Source: an uncultured Alphaproteobacteria bacterium
GTDB taxonomy: Bacteria > Pseudomonadota > Alphaproteobacteria > RF32 > CAG-239
DNA length: 64,000 nt
NCBI GenBank assembly: GCA_934255405.1
Contig: CAKQNT010000004.1
Coordinates: 43,126-107,125 of the forward strand
Reading direction: 5' to 3'
Shown: piece after piece, positions 14,921-22,789 of the stretch
Numbering within the stretch: the first letter of the stretch is position 1
Layout: the number at the start of each line of letters is the position of its first letter
Notes under the pieces: model-generated
Told to the model about the DNA's origin: nothing
What the model saw: the letters and a program-made list of their open reading frames with translations, nothing else
Databases searched by the model: none
Position numbers and translations under genes: made by a program

Positions 14921-15124
14921 TTAGCCAAAGATTATTTGTTTTTCTAAATTTTTATTTTTTACTTCGGACTTGCACTGTGCGGCATATTTAGCATCCGTTT
15001 CATCACCATATAAATGAACCTGCCATTGCGGCGGGGTTTTGTTGTATTCGGATTTGGGAAGCAGGATTTGAACCTCCGACAAAGGAGGTTCGACTACCAG
15101 CGAAAGCGTTTTATTATTATCCAT
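14921..15124 (-). CDS. Doubtful short ORF containing tRNA-like sequence
   Basis: A 67-codon frame. Its segment SEVQILLPKSEYN is the kind of peptide produced when a tRNA 3' half is read as protein, and the DNA does contain GTCGGAGGTTCAAATCC (minus strand) like a tRNA T arm, preceded by a GAACCTCC/GGAGGTTC hairpin. The rest (QWQVHLYGDETDAKYAAQ) looks more protein-like. No Shine-Dalgarno. It may be a real small protein, or an integration scar. Outside it, 14808-15236 shows no gene. Confidence 0.35.
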   Translation of the reverse strand: MDNNKTLSLVVEPPLSEVQILLPKSEYNKTPPQWQVHLYGDETDAKYAAQCKSEVKNKNLEKQIIFG

Positions 15125-15236
15125 GGTGAGTTTTTTTATTTTACAACTATACAGTGTAAATTTTCTTGATTTGTTTATCTTTCAAATATATACTACTTGA
15201 AAATTTGAGTGAATTTTTTAAGCAAGGTCATAAATA

Positions 15237-15764
15237 ATGTCTGAAGAAATATATATTTTGGATGAAAATGGCAATTTTTGCGGGTTAAAGGATCGGCAAG
15301 AAGTCCACAAAAAAGGATTATTGCATTCTGCTGTTCAGTGCTGGGTTATGAATCCCACCGGACAAGTTCTTATTCAACGACGCGCAGCAACAAAAGACAA
15401 AAGTGCCGGCAAATGGGATGTTTCTTTTGGCGGACATTGTGTCAAAACAGATTGTGATAACAATATTTTAATTGCAAATGTTATCAAAGAGGGTAAGGAA
15501 GAATTGGGGTTGGATATTCTGCCTCAAGAGATAATCAAATTAGGTGAAGTGCGTTACACCTCTCAAGAAAATAAAAATAAGGAAATTTTAGGAATATTTT
15601 TACTTCAAGTAAATAATGAGCAAAAATTTACTTTTAATGATGGCGAGGTTTCAGAGGTGATGTGGATTAGTCCAGATATTTTACATAACAATATTATCCA
15701 AAAACCTAACGAATATGCTAACAGATTAGGTGCTTTGACCTTATTGAATTTTTATGGAATGTAA
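15237..15764 (+). CDS. Nudix hydrolase, IDI-like
   Basis: Nudix-fold pyrophosphohydrolase or isomerase. N-terminal EEIYILDENGNFCGLKDRQEVHKKGLLHSAVQ is typical of the IDI/YfcD-like branch. VLIQRRAATKDKSAGKWDVSFGGH leads into the Nudix box with GGH...(K)EGKEELGLDI, where the usual R is K and an insertion (KTDCDNNILIANV) is present. YfcD-type enzymes have uncertain substrates. Length 175 fits. It is followed by a frameshifted gene 2 bp downstream. Confidence 0.85.
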   Translation: MSEEIYILDENGNFCGLKDRQEVHKKGLLHSAVQCWVMNPTGQVLIQRRAATKDKSAGKWDVSFGGHCVKTDCDNNILIANVIKEGKEELGLDILPQEIIKLGEVRYTSQENKNKEILGIFLLQVNNEQKFTFNDGEVSEVMWISPDILHNNIIQKPNEYANRLGALTLLNFYGM

Positions 15765-15765
15765 T

Positions 15766-15998
15766 ATGCAGGTAATTTCTTTGACTAAGGGCAAAATTCG
15801 TCACACCAGAATCAATGGTCGAGAAATTATTATAAAAAAGTCTGCTTTTGAAGAGATAAAAAAATAGAAGAAGCAAGAATTATTTTAAAAGGTCGTACTA
15901 TTTTGCTTGGTGGAAAAAATTTTACTTTTCATGTTCCCAAAATATATGATTATAAAAACAAAGAAATCTATATGGAATTTTTAAATGGTAATAAATAA
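15766..15998 (+). pseudogene. Frameshifted small gene (A7 tract)
   Basis: Frame 1 runs from ATG at 15766 to TAG at 15865 and encodes a protein starting MQVISLTKGKIRHTRINGRE. The frame closes right after an A7 tract. Adding one A opens the second frame, IEEARIILKGRTILLGGKNF..., to TAA at 15996. The joined product of about 77 residues is continuous in character. It could be a truncated phosphotransferase-like N-terminus, a sequencing error in a homopolymer, or a slippery-site frameshift. The following 15999-16255 contains only a hairpin. Confidence 0.55.
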
Positions 15999-16146
15999 GT
16001 GTCGTTTTTAAATGTCTTTTTATATTTTCACTATCCTAAAAGCTGTATTATTGCTATGATATAACAATAAAGCAAAAGGCAAGAAAAAGTCTTGTCTCAA
16101 CCACCGAATAATTACCATCCTCAGCCATTCTGTTCGGATAAAAGAA

Positions 16147-16171
16147 AACCCTTGAAACAAAATGTTTCAAG
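16147..16171. terminator. Strong hairpin, probable terminator
   Basis: Ten-bp perfect stem CCCTTGAAAC / GTTTCAAGGG with an AAAAT loop; a T tract follows 12 nt later on plus. It may end transcription of the Nudix unit and of the converging gene at 16256. Confidence 0.5.
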
Positions 16172-16255
16172 GGAAAGAGCAACTCTTTTTTATCACGTAC
16201 ATTTAATTGATAATTTAGTTAATTAACTCAGCAGCCTTTTTACAGGAAATTCTCA

Positions 16256-16489
16256 TTAGAGGCGGCCGCGTTCCTGAAACTCAGTAGGTGAACGAATTTG
16301 CACAGGGAAGGTACTCCTGTTTGGCACATCGGCTACAAATTTTATTGCTCCCCAGATTGAGCAATAAATTGTTGGCAGACATACACAACCTATCGACTCA
16401 CACAAACCTCGCATTTGCCTTAGTATCAAAATATCGTAGATAATGATAGCAATAAGGAAAAGCAAGATTATTAACACATAATTTTCCAT
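16256..16489 (-). CDS. Small membrane protein, hypothetical
   Basis: 77 residues with one N-terminal membrane helix (residues about 4-23, VLIILLFLIAIIIYDILIL), then a Cys-containing stretch GLCESIGCVCLPTIYCS and a polar tail. Family not recognised. The start has an A/T-only leader without Shine-Dalgarno; upstream TTGACA and TAAATT with a 17-nt spacer form a good promoter (about 16522-16550). Single-gene unit. Confidence 0.55.
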   Translation of the reverse strand: MENYVLIILLFLIAIIIYDILILRQMRGLCESIGCVCLPTIYCSIWGAIKFVADVPNRSTFPVQIRSPTEFQERGRL

Positions 16490-16660
16490 ACTAATAAATT
16501 TTAGATGTAGAATTTACTAGTTAACAGCTGCATTGTCAAGAATAAATTTATTTTGCCCTAACCTATAGATTGCGAGTTTTTGGGGATTTGGGAAATTAAA
16601 ATAAATTATCATAAAAACATTTATGGCAAAGAATTGCAATAAGGAAAATTCAGCAACAAA

Positions 16661-16695
16661 AAACCATTGTTAACGTTTAAGTTAGCAATGGTTTC
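16661..16695 (-). terminator. Terminator of 16710-16913 gene
   Basis: AACCATTG / CAATGGTT stem; on minus it is followed by a T-rich tract. Confidence 0.6.
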
Positions 16696-16709
16696 TAAGT
16701 GGCAGATAT

Positions 16710-16913
16710 TTAAAGCTCATCAATGAGCTCCTTGATATCCTTCAAATTTTCAGGAGTTCCCTTCTCCTTTATAACCTCGGCAAACGCCTCCATCTTGGAC
16801 TTGAGGTTACTAGCCTTTTCTTGATTAGGATGGACCCGAAGCACATCAACGGCATTTGAGAACATCCAGAGACGAAATGCAATCTCGCCTTTCTCATTAA
16901 AATACTTGTTCAT
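16710..16913 (-). CDS. Small soluble helical protein, hypothetical
   Basis: 67 residues, mostly helical and charged: FRLWMFSNAVDVLRVHPNQE, then KSKMEAFAEVIKEKG and LKDIKELIDEL. No family recognised and no signal. The ATG is preceded by AAAAAATTATTTAT without a Shine-Dalgarno, as in the other short single-gene units. It lies between a membrane-protein gene and the glycosyltransferase, with its own terminator. Confidence 0.55.
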   Translation of the reverse strand: MNKYFNEKGEIAFRLWMFSNAVDVLRVHPNQEKASNLKSKMEAFAEVIKEKGTPENLKDIKELIDEL

Positions 16914-16961
16914 ATAAATAATTTTTTCTATAGCAAATCTACATACTCAAATTTTAGCAAA

Positions 16962-17966
16962 TCATTTTTTTGTATATGATATTTTTATAAAATAAAACAA
17001 TCTAATATATCTTTTTTTGCCATCCTTTTTTTTGCTATATATGTACCTAAACAAAGATGTTTCTTCTTTGAGTTTTTTAATTAATTTATTTAGGATTTTT
17101 TCATTGTTTAACAATGATGCGGCTCTCATATTCATGGAAAAGAGCTTTAGAGAATCTTTGAAATTCAGTGAGTTTATCGTTGATATAACCCAAGATATGA
17201 GAATTTTAGGACTTTCTTTGTCATGCCAATAACGATCTAAATATTCAGTAACAATTTTAATTTGTCTGATTCTATTATTCGAAATATTATCTCCGTGGCG
17301 GCGATAATAGCAAGTCGGCTCGCGCATTATCTCATATGTATATTGAGGATTGTCTTTAATATAATTAAAAACCTTGGTACGAAGAACTATATCATCACCG
17401 CTCATATCTTCATCAAAACCGCCTACAGTGTCAACTATACTTTTTCTGAAGAATGTTCCTTGAATATAAAAAGCGCCAAATTCCTCATATTCCAAATTTA
17501 GTAAATCATCTATAGTAGTAGACATCATGGTATTAAGTTTCAGTTCCGGAACCGTATTAATTTTATTGCCATTGCTGTCTATACCACATACCTTGGATGA
17601 AGCTATAAATGCTAAATTTGAATTTTCAGATAATTTTGTAATGCATTGTTTTATTTTGTCTGAGCACAATACATCATCAAAAGACATAAATGTTATAAAC
17701 TGCCCTTTTGCTTGTTTTAGGCCAACATTAAAATTATGACCAACATTGCCGGTATTCTCTTGTAAAATCACATTCATTGGAATTGGGCTAGTCGCTTGCA
17801 ATTCTTTTAAGATTTCCGCACTATTATCTTTTGAGCCGTCATCAACTGCAATAACCTCTATATTTTTACAGTCAGCATCCCATATAGCTTTAAGATTATC
17901 CGCAATAAATTGTGCGTGATTATACCCCAAACAGCAAATTGATAGTAACACATTATTTGTATTCAT
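16962..17966 (-). CDS. Family 2 glycosyltransferase
   Basis: GT-A fold transferase using a nucleotide sugar, probably for surface polysaccharide or protein glycan. Visible are LLSICCLGYNHAQFI at the N-terminus, the DDGS motif in IAVDDGSKDNS (near 42) and the metal-binding FDD in FMSFDDVLCS (near 96). GGFDEDMSGDDIVLRTKVF (near 197) supplies the acceptor-side acidic residues. It overlaps the upstream aminotransferase gene by 14 bp, so both probably act on one amino-sugar pathway. Confidence 0.88.
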   Translation of the reverse strand: MNTNNVLLSICCLGYNHAQFIADNLKAIWDADCKNIEVIAVDDGSKDNSAEILKELQATSPIPMNVILQENTGNVGHNFNVGLKQAKGQFITFMSFDDVLCSDKIKQCITKLSENSNLAFIASSKVCGIDSNGNKINTVPELKLNTMMSTTIDDLLNLEYEEFGAFYIQGTFFRKSIVDTVGGFDEDMSGDDIVLRTKVFNYIKDNPQYTYEIMREPTCYYRRHGDNISNNRIRQIKIVTEYLDRYWHDKESPKILISWVISTINSLNFKDSLKLFSMNMRAASLLNNEKILNKLIKKLKEETSLFRYIYSKKKDGKKRYIRLFYFIKISYTKK

Positions 17967-19041
17967 TTAGCACCTCAACAATTTTTTTTACCTCTTCATT
18001 AGTCAGCACCGGTGACATAGGCAAGCTCAACTCTTCACGATGGATTTTTTCTGATACCGGAAATGACATATCTTTCCATTCACAGTACGCTCCTTGTTTA
18101 TGTGGAGGAGTTGGATAATGAATATTAATCTGAATCCCGTTTTCCTCCAAATATTTTGCAAGTTTATCTCGTTCTGGGGTCAAAATGGCAAATATATGCC
18201 ATACATGAGCTGTTTCATCATAAATTTTCGGTAAAGTGATTTGTGAATTTTTTATATTTTCACGATAATATTTTGCAATTTGGCGGCGTCTTTGATTATC
18301 CTCATCAAGATATTTAAGTTTAACCCCCAATACAGCCGCTTGTATTTCATCCATACGAGAGTTAACCCCTTTATATATATGGTGATATTTTTTATCTGAT
18401 CCATAGTTTGCAATTGCCTTAATCTTGTTGTAAAGATTTTCGTCATTAGTTGTAACACCTCCGGCATCTCCTAAAGCACCAAGATTTTTCCCCGGATAGA
18501 AGCTAAATGCCGCCGCGTCTCCTAAGTTTCCGACCCTTTTCCCTTCATAGATAGCACCGTGCGCTTGTGCGGCATCCTCTATTATTTTTAAATTATATTT
18601 CTTGGCAATTTCCCAAATTTTTTTCATCTGAACAGCTTGACCATACAGATGGACAACAATTATTGCTTTTGTGTTAGGGGTGATTTTTTGTTCAATCAGG
18701 TCAGGATTTATATTGAAAGTATTAATGTCTGGCTCCACCAGCACCGGAACACAACCATTTTCTGATATAGCCAAAATAGTTGCTATATAAGTATTTGCCG
18801 GTACAATTATTTCATCACCATTGCCAAAACCATATGCACGAATAATCAAATTAATAGCATCAAGACCATTAGCAACGCCCAGCGCGTACTTTGTTCCACA
18901 ATACGAGGCAAATTTCTTAGAAAATTCTTCGTTTTCTTTGCCCTGCAGATACCATCCGCAATCTAGAATTGACTTGAATTTTGCATCAAATTCCGCACGA
19001 AAGCGTTCATTGATTTTATGTAAATCTAAAAATTTAATCAT
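17953..19041 (-). CDS. DegT/DnrJ/EryC1 sugar aminotransferase
   Basis: PLP-dependent transaminase that puts an amino group on a keto-sugar nucleotide. The PLP lysine is in SFYPGKNLGALGDAG (near 187). Other family marks are FVPANTYIAT-like IVPANTYIAT (near 80), EDAAQAHGA (near 155) and MDEIQAAVL (near 230). The 3-aminosugar (FdtB/QdtB-like) subgroup fits but the exact sugar is not decided. AAGGAAA precedes the start. First gene of a two-gene operon with the glycosyltransferase. Confidence 0.9.
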   Translation of the reverse strand: MIKFLDLHKINERFRAEFDAKFKSILDCGWYLQGKENEEFSKKFASYCGTKYALGVANGLDAINLIIRAYGFGNGDEIIVPANTYIATILAISENGCVPVLVEPDINTFNINPDLIEQKITPNTKAIIVVHLYGQAVQMKKIWEIAKKYNLKIIEDAAQAHGAIYEGKRVGNLGDAAAFSFYPGKNLGALGDAGGVTTNDENLYNKIKAIANYGSDKKYHHIYKGVNSRMDEIQAAVLGVKLKYLDEDNQRRRQIAKYYRENIKNSQITLPKIYDETAHVWHIFAILTPERDKLAKYLEENGIQINIHYPTPPHKQGAYCEWKDMSFPVSEKIHREELSLPMSPVLTNEEVKKIVEVLNEYK

Positions 19042-19384
19042 ATCATTTCCTTAGGAATAAACATAGACAATAATCCAACTGCTTTTTATGCATTTTCTTC
19101 CCTTATTATCTTGTAGGTTGCTACAAATTTTACGATAGCAGATTTTATTAAACAAAGCGCAAATCACGTCCATCGTATAAAAACATAGCAACAAATTCGC
19201 TATCAGATATTAGGTCAGCGTTGCTCTCTCTGTTTTGAATCATTAACAAAAAATGGTGCAAATGGCAATCTTTATTTTGCTGAGCACAACATAGCTTAAA
19301 TATTTGTGTTTTACATATGAAACTATCCGCTTGAATAAATAGATTTTTTGGACAACTTTCGGTTGTTAATTTCTTTCACTCTGC

Positions 19385-19489
19385 TTATGGATAATTTTTT
19401 TCTTTTTAATTGAAAATAAAGAAGAGTTTTACGGTGAAGCAGCAAGGATGTATAACAATCTTGGCTTAAATGCATATATGTGCAGATAA
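19385..19489 (+). pseudogene. Relic of an acetyltransferase-like C-terminus
   Basis: A frame ending at TAA 19487-19489 reads IENKEEFYGEAARMYNNLG followed by LNAYMCR, like the C-terminal helix and strand of a GNAT or similar enzyme. No start or upstream domain is present. The rest of the 620-bp gap 19042-19663 holds no gene that I can support. An inverted pair AGTTTCGC (19581-19588) / GCGAAACT (19631-19638) lies just before the OmpA-like gene. Confidence 0.3.
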
Positions 19490-19663
19490 ATATATTGCTG
19501 ATTGATTGCGCGCTGTCGGGCTACTTATCCTTGAGGAGCGGATTTATAATCAAGTGAGATAAAACACTTTACATTTGTGGAGTTTCGCCCTAAATTTGCC
19601 GTAAGCAAGATAACTTTATATCCGTCTAATGCGAAACTGTCATAAACTTTAGGAGACTACATT

Positions 19664-20308
19664 ATGAAAAATTCTTTTATTTGCAGTTTGTTGTCCGTTG
19701 CCATACTTTCGGCCTGCGCAACTGATCCTTACACCGGTGAGAGCAAGGTTTCTAAAACCGCATGGGGAACCGCAATCGGCACTGCGGCCGGAGCCGGAAT
19801 CGGCGCTCTGGTCGGCGGTAAAAAAGGCGCATTAATCGGTGCCGGAATTGGTGCCGCCGCAGGTGTGGGAACCGGCGCATATATGGATATTCAGGCACGC
19901 AAACTACGGGCTGAATTGGTGGGCACCGGAGTTCAGGTAAAACAAGAAAACGGAATGGTATATCTGATTATGCCGGGGAATATCACCTTTGACACCAATG
20001 ATGTGTATATTAAACCGGCATTTCAGCCGGTGTTGGACTCAATTGCCAAAGTGATTGTTGAGTACAACAAAACCGCCGTACAAATTTCAGGCCACACCGA
20101 CAACACCGGCACTGACGCTATCAACAATTCTTTGTCACAGCGCCGCGCCAACGCAGTTATGAACTATCTGAATCTGCGCGGAGTTGCCGCCAACCGCATG
20201 ATTGCCACCGGTTTTGGCTCCAAGAGCCCGATTGCTTCTAACGCAACTGCGGCCGGCCGCGAACAGAACCGCCGTGTTGAAATTGCGCTGATTAGCCAAC
20301 AGCAATAA
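19664..20308 (+). CDS. OmpA-family lipoprotein with glycine zipper
   Basis: Outer-membrane lipoprotein that anchors to peptidoglycan. The signal peptide ends in the lipobox LSAC (Cys near 18). A Gly-rich zipper (GTAIGTAAGAGIGALVGG and following, about 36-70) is followed by the OmpA domain (about 95-212) with ISGHTDNTGTDAINNSLSQRRA and the peptidoglycan-binding GREQNRRVEI. This is the YiaD-like arrangement. TAGGAGA precedes the start. Single gene with a strong terminator. Confidence 0.9.
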   Translation: MKNSFICSLLSVAILSACATDPYTGESKVSKTAWGTAIGTAAGAGIGALVGGKKGALIGAGIGAAAGVGTGAYMDIQARKLRAELVGTGVQVKQENGMVYLIMPGNITFDTNDVYIKPAFQPVLDSIAKVIVEYNKTAVQISGHTDNTGTDAINNSLSQRRANAVMNYLNLRGVAANRMIATGFGSKSPIASNATAAGREQNRRVEIALISQQQ

Positions 20309-20329
20309 GATACTGCAAATTCAAAGCCT

Positions 20330-20361
20330 AAGCTCTCCTCACCCAGAGGAGAGCTTTTTTT
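20330..20361 (+). terminator. Terminator of OmpA-like gene
   Basis: AAGCTCTCCTC / GAGGAGAGCTT stem, short loop, then seven T. Confidence 0.8.
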
Positions 20362-20391
20362 GTAAAAGATGTTGTAAAACCGTATTTTTTG

Positions 20392-20420
20392 TTTACATAC
20401 CGCCTGAAACAGTGTATCAT
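20392..20420 (+). promoter_or_regulatory. Promoter of cysteine-rich gene cluster
   Basis: TTTACA at 20392-20397 and TATCAT at 20415-20420, spacer 17 nt, about 34 bp before the ATG at 20454. The same TTTACA box precedes the related gene at 24334. Confidence 0.5.
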
Positions 20421-20453
20421 AATATAAGATTATGTTTGTGTGGGAGTAGAGCC

Positions 20454-21977
20454 ATGAATAAACGCGCGCTTTCTGTCTGTGTGCTGCTGATGTCGGTATT
20501 TATGATATCAGACATTGCTTATGCTAAAGTTTGGCTATTGCCTGATTATCAGGAAAGCGATCTTTTTTCTAAACGCACGGCGAACCACGGAACGAAAAAT
20601 GGCGACGCTATCACCTGCTCCACCTATGGCGGAATAGCCGAAGCATCGCTTGGCAACGGGCAGGTTTGTTCAGGAACTTTCAGCTTATCTAACGGCACCG
20701 CCTGCTGCTCTTCTTATAAGTGTTCCTCCGAATATAAATATAACCTCGACAACTGTCCCACCAGCAAAAATCTCCAATTATCCGGCTCCACTTGTGTTGA
20801 TTCCAACAATGTCACTTGGCATACCGGATGCGGATGCAGCTCTGATTATCAGGCAACGGACAGCATCTGCGAAAATGGCGTTGACAAAACCAGCGGAACC
20901 TGCACCTTTGACGGCAAGACTTATTATGGCTCTTGCAATGACGATCCCTGTTCAAATGAGGATAATGTTATGGTTTGCGCAAAAGAGCGTTGTGGCCATG
21001 TCTGCGGCCCCAACAAATGTCTGAAAGATAAGTGCAACACCAACTGTGAGGCCGGCTGGGATGCGGTTGCCGGCAACTGCAAAAAGGTGGAATGCCCCAC
21101 TCTCTATGCCACCAGCATTGAGGGGTGCTCGAATTATGGTTTGACACTGATTGACAACAGCGAATTGGTGCTCGGCAACACAACCAGCGGCTCGGTCGGC
21201 GGCATCGCCTGCCGGATTTGTACAGTGGGCTGCTTGTCTGGTTATGCCGACTATAATCAATTCTGGTGCGAAAAAACACCGGTGACAAATTGTGAAACAT
21301 TGGGGTATGTCTCAAAGGCATCTTCAACCCAAAGCTGCACCAGCACAACCGGCTATAAGGAGCTGTTTTGCCCGTTTGATACCGGTTATTCCATATGCAT
21401 TAAGACCGGCTCAACATCTACAACCGATTCTCCTTGGGTAAGCTTCTGCGCCTCTGATGAGCTGGCTGGTGAAAGTGTTGCTCATGCCTATGGCGAAACC
21501 AGTTCTTCTACAGCCATGAAATGTCACAAAGCGGCATGCAAAGTAACCAATACAACGGCTTCCTTTACATCGACCTTGGGCACTGTCTATAATCTTAGCA
21601 AAGGCGGGTATGTAATTGCCTCTTGCGCGGCAGGTTACCATGAATTTACATTCAAAGGGTGCATCACCAGTTGTCAGAAGACATTTGATCCTTGTGATCG
21701 CTGCCCTGATGGTGCAGTCTGCTTGACTAAAGATTCAGGCGCCCAATATATGATAGAGTGCCCTGATGGATGGGATCAGAGCGGCACAGAGACAGGACCG
21801 GAGGGTACCTGCGTAACCTGCCAGTGCTCGGGATACCTTAATTCGGGAAAGGCTTGCGAAGTTTGTGGTCAGTATGCATACAACAATTATGGTTGCTATA
21901 CTTGCACAAGAAATGGCGGCAGCGCTGATGAAACTGTAATCCGTTGCAATTATAATCTGGGTGCTACAGTAAAGTAG
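20454..21977 (+). CDS. Cysteine-rich exported protein, DYQ family
   Basis: A secreted or surface protein with an N-terminal signal peptide ending near AYA (residue 23). It belongs to a local family that begins after the signal with a LPDYQ-type motif and a Cys-rich domain of about 100 residues (pattern C-x-GG, CC-SY-C-SEYKY). At least 40 Cys suggest many disulfides. A second motif, LGYxxx...CPFDTGYSIC, near 285, is shared with the next two genes. No catalytic motif is seen. GGGAG lies 8 nt before the chosen start at 20454. It probably forms an operon with 21995 and 22790. Function unknown. Confidence 0.75.
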   Translation: MNKRALSVCVLLMSVFMISDIAYAKVWLLPDYQESDLFSKRTANHGTKNGDAITCSTYGGIAEASLGNGQVCSGTFSLSNGTACCSSYKCSSEYKYNLDNCPTSKNLQLSGSTCVDSNNVTWHTGCGCSSDYQATDSICENGVDKTSGTCTFDGKTYYGSCNDDPCSNEDNVMVCAKERCGHVCGPNKCLKDKCNTNCEAGWDAVAGNCKKVECPTLYATSIEGCSNYGLTLIDNSELVLGNTTSGSVGGIACRICTVGCLSGYADYNQFWCEKTPVTNCETLGYVSKASSTQSCTSTTGYKELFCPFDTGYSICIKTGSTSTTDSPWVSFCASDELAGESVAHAYGETSSSTAMKCHKAACKVTNTTASFTSTLGTVYNLSKGGYVIASCAAGYHEFTFKGCITSCQKTFDPCDRCPDGAVCLTKDSGAQYMIECPDGWDQSGTETGPEGTCVTCQCSGYLNSGKACEVCGQYAYNNYGCYTCTRNGGSADETVIRCNYNLGATVK

Positions 21978-21994
21978 ATAAGGAGGGTTAAACA

Positions 21995-22738
21995 ATGAAA
22001 AAATTATGCTTAACATTATTGAGCCTCTGCTCTGTTTTGTCGCCATTTAGTCTTGCAAACGCGGCTTGTAGCAATGTGACTTGCGAAGAGCTGGGTTACT
22101 CCAAATCTGACGTAGCCGGGTGCAAAAGCTATATCTATTGCCCGTTGGACGCCAGCTACAAGGCCTGCTATTCTTATAAATCTTATACCAACGGAGCCTG
22201 CCCGACCGGTGCCAACTGCGATATGCGGTATAAGAAAACTAAAACACCAACCTGCATAGCCGGATATTATAACAACAATGGTACGTGCACCGCCTGCCCA
22301 GTTGGAACTTATCAGGATCAGACCGGGCAAACCTCTTGCAAAACTTGCGCTACAGCAACAACCACCGGCGCAACAAGCTGTACATCCACCTGCGACAGTT
22401 CTTATAACTTGGCCTCTTGCCCGAGCCATGGAACATGTACTTCCTGCGGTGGAAAATTTGCATTAGCAAGTTGTGATGGATGTTCTACCAAGAATGGCTC
22501 AAAATGTGACTATCAGTCTGTTATGAACAAGGCTTCAATGTGTCAGGCAATAGGTTATGGTTCTCAAACTTATGCTTTCTGCAAATCTAATTTCACAGGA
22601 GACGGATTTACCTTCTGCATTTCTGTATTGCAAGAATTCCGCACGATTAAAACAGACTCCGGTGAAGAAAATGTTTCAATGATTTGTGACATAATGTGCC
22701 CGACTGTAGATTCCTGCTCAACAACGCCGTGTCCGTAA
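21995..22738 (+). CDS. Cysteine-rich exported protein, LGYS family
   Basis: 247 residues with a signal peptide ending ANA (near 24). The mature part starts with CEELGYSKSDVAGCKSYIYC, a motif shared with 20454 and 22790, followed by a GCC2/GCC3 (ephrin-receptor-like) Cys repeat: CIAGYYNNNGTCTACPVGTY. The DNA for the repeat is almost identical to part of the next gene. A strong AAGGAGG precedes the start, 17 bp after the previous stop. Adhesive or structural function is plausible; unproven. Confidence 0.75.
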   Translation: MKKLCLTLLSLCSVLSPFSLANAACSNVTCEELGYSKSDVAGCKSYIYCPLDASYKACYSYKSYTNGACPTGANCDMRYKKTKTPTCIAGYYNNNGTCTACPVGTYQDQTGQTSCKTCATATTTGATSCTSTCDSSYNLASCPSHGTCTSCGGKFALASCDGCSTKNGSKCDYQSVMNKASMCQAIGYGSQTYAFCKSNFTGDGFTFCISVLQEFRTIKTDSGEENVSMICDIMCPTVDSCSTTPCP

Positions 22739-22789
22739 CCTTAGTGAAACGGGATTGGTAATTGCAACTTTTTGTATGGAGATTGAACC

